From JBBRBB01 sp038206235 (GTDB lineage Bacteria; Bacteroidota; Bacteroidia; Chitinophagales; Chitinophagaceae), in the NCBI GenBank assembly GCA_038206235.1, contig JBBRBB010000001.1, positions 62,001-126,000 of the forward strand: 64,000 bases of DNA, in the 5' to 3' direction. The position numbers and the translations under genes are program-made. Within the stretch, counting starts at the first letter, position 1; each line of letters begins with the position of its first letter. Below the pieces are notes generated by a model. It did no database searches. It was not told the origin of the DNA and saw only the letters and a program-made list of their open reading frames with translations. Positions 63,783 to 64,000 of this stretch are shown piece after piece.

Positions 63783-64000
63783 ATGGAAAACAATCAAACA
63801 ATTGCTGTATTTGAAAGTAAACAAATTCGCAGGTATTATGATAGTACCAATGACGTATGGTATTTTTCATTGGTAGATATTGTAGCAGCCCTCACCGATT
63901 CGGCAAATGCAACAGACTACTTAAAAAAGTTGAGAAAAAGAGACGGAGAATTAAATTTCTACATAGGGACAAATTGTCCCCCGGTAGAAATGGAAACTGA
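63783..64000 (+). CDS. BRO-family/antirepressor-like protein (5' part, cut by window end)
   Basis: The 72 visible residues begin MENNQTIAVFESKQIRRYYD and go on VWYFSLVDIVAALTDSANAT, DYLKKLRKRD, the Bro-N pattern (a beta-hairpin with RxYYD and WYFSxVDIVxxLT) of phage-antirepressor-like proteins. In Bacteroidota such genes often stand among type I restriction-modification genes. The frame runs off the end. Confidence 0.75.
   Translation, partial: MENNQTIAVFESKQIRRYYDSTNDVWYFSLVDIVAALTDSANATDYLKKLRKRDGELNFYIGTNCPPVEMET

Overview
The window is AT-rich chromosomal DNA of a Bacteroidota bacterium, most likely from the Chitinophagaceae or a close relative. The evidence is several secreted proteins with type IX secretion (T9SS) C-terminal sorting domains, TAnnTTTG-type promoters, a bTHX ribosomal protein, and lineage-typical families (DUF6600, DUF4136, DUF4258, DUF5722, delta-60 repeat proteins). 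No rRNA, tRNA, CRISPR array or intact insertion sequence was seen.

Region 1 (about 0.3-16.1 kb, all on the + strand) is a surface-polysaccharide locus: a Wzx-like flippase, three family-2 and one family-4 glycosyltransferases, a methyltransferase, a UDP-sugar epimerase and dTDP-rhamnose genes rfbB, rfbC and rfbA (rfbD is absent). A tail-fibre-like secreted protein, a metzincin protease with a sorting domain and a DUF5722 glycosidase-like protein sit inside it. The locus carries scars: decayed pieces of two glycosyltransferase genes at 2.47-2.79 kb and a second copy of the 5' end of the family-4 gene at 10.63 kb.

Region 2 (16.4-25 kb) is mostly housekeeping: HU, bTHX, pdxH, pyrH, a PfkB kinase, a DoxX-like protein, an M1 peptidase and a Gfo/Idh oxidoreductase, ending in a toxin-antitoxin pair whose PIN toxin has a stop codon. 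Region 3 (25.2-34.9 kb) has a membrane sensor / histidine kinase / NarL regulator operon, small secreted and membrane proteins, a PAP2 phosphatase, a DUF6600 protein, YajQ and fabH.

Region 4 (35.2-45.9 kb) is the most unusual. It has an M14 carboxypeptidase, two gene stumps meeting head to head (a nitronate monooxygenase-like stump and an NlpC/P60 stump), and then a duplicated two-gene secreted module (alpha/beta hydrolase plus delta-60 protein). The second hydrolase is reduced to its C-terminus. An 11-G run lies between the -33-like and -7-like promoter elements of the module, the arrangement expected of a phase-variable promoter. The intact monooxygenase-like gene, a second broken toxin-antitoxin pair and a nucleotidyltransferase follow.

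Region 5 (46-64 kb) carries glyA, map, a methyltransferase bounded by inverted repeats, an outer-membrane barrel, an S9 peptidase, ahcY beside an Lrp regulator, YggS, further envelope proteins, and at the right edge a methylase-tail fragment and the start of a BRO-family gene. Short tandem arrays of 7-8 bp units and small palindromic elements are scattered throughout, mostly at gene 3' ends.
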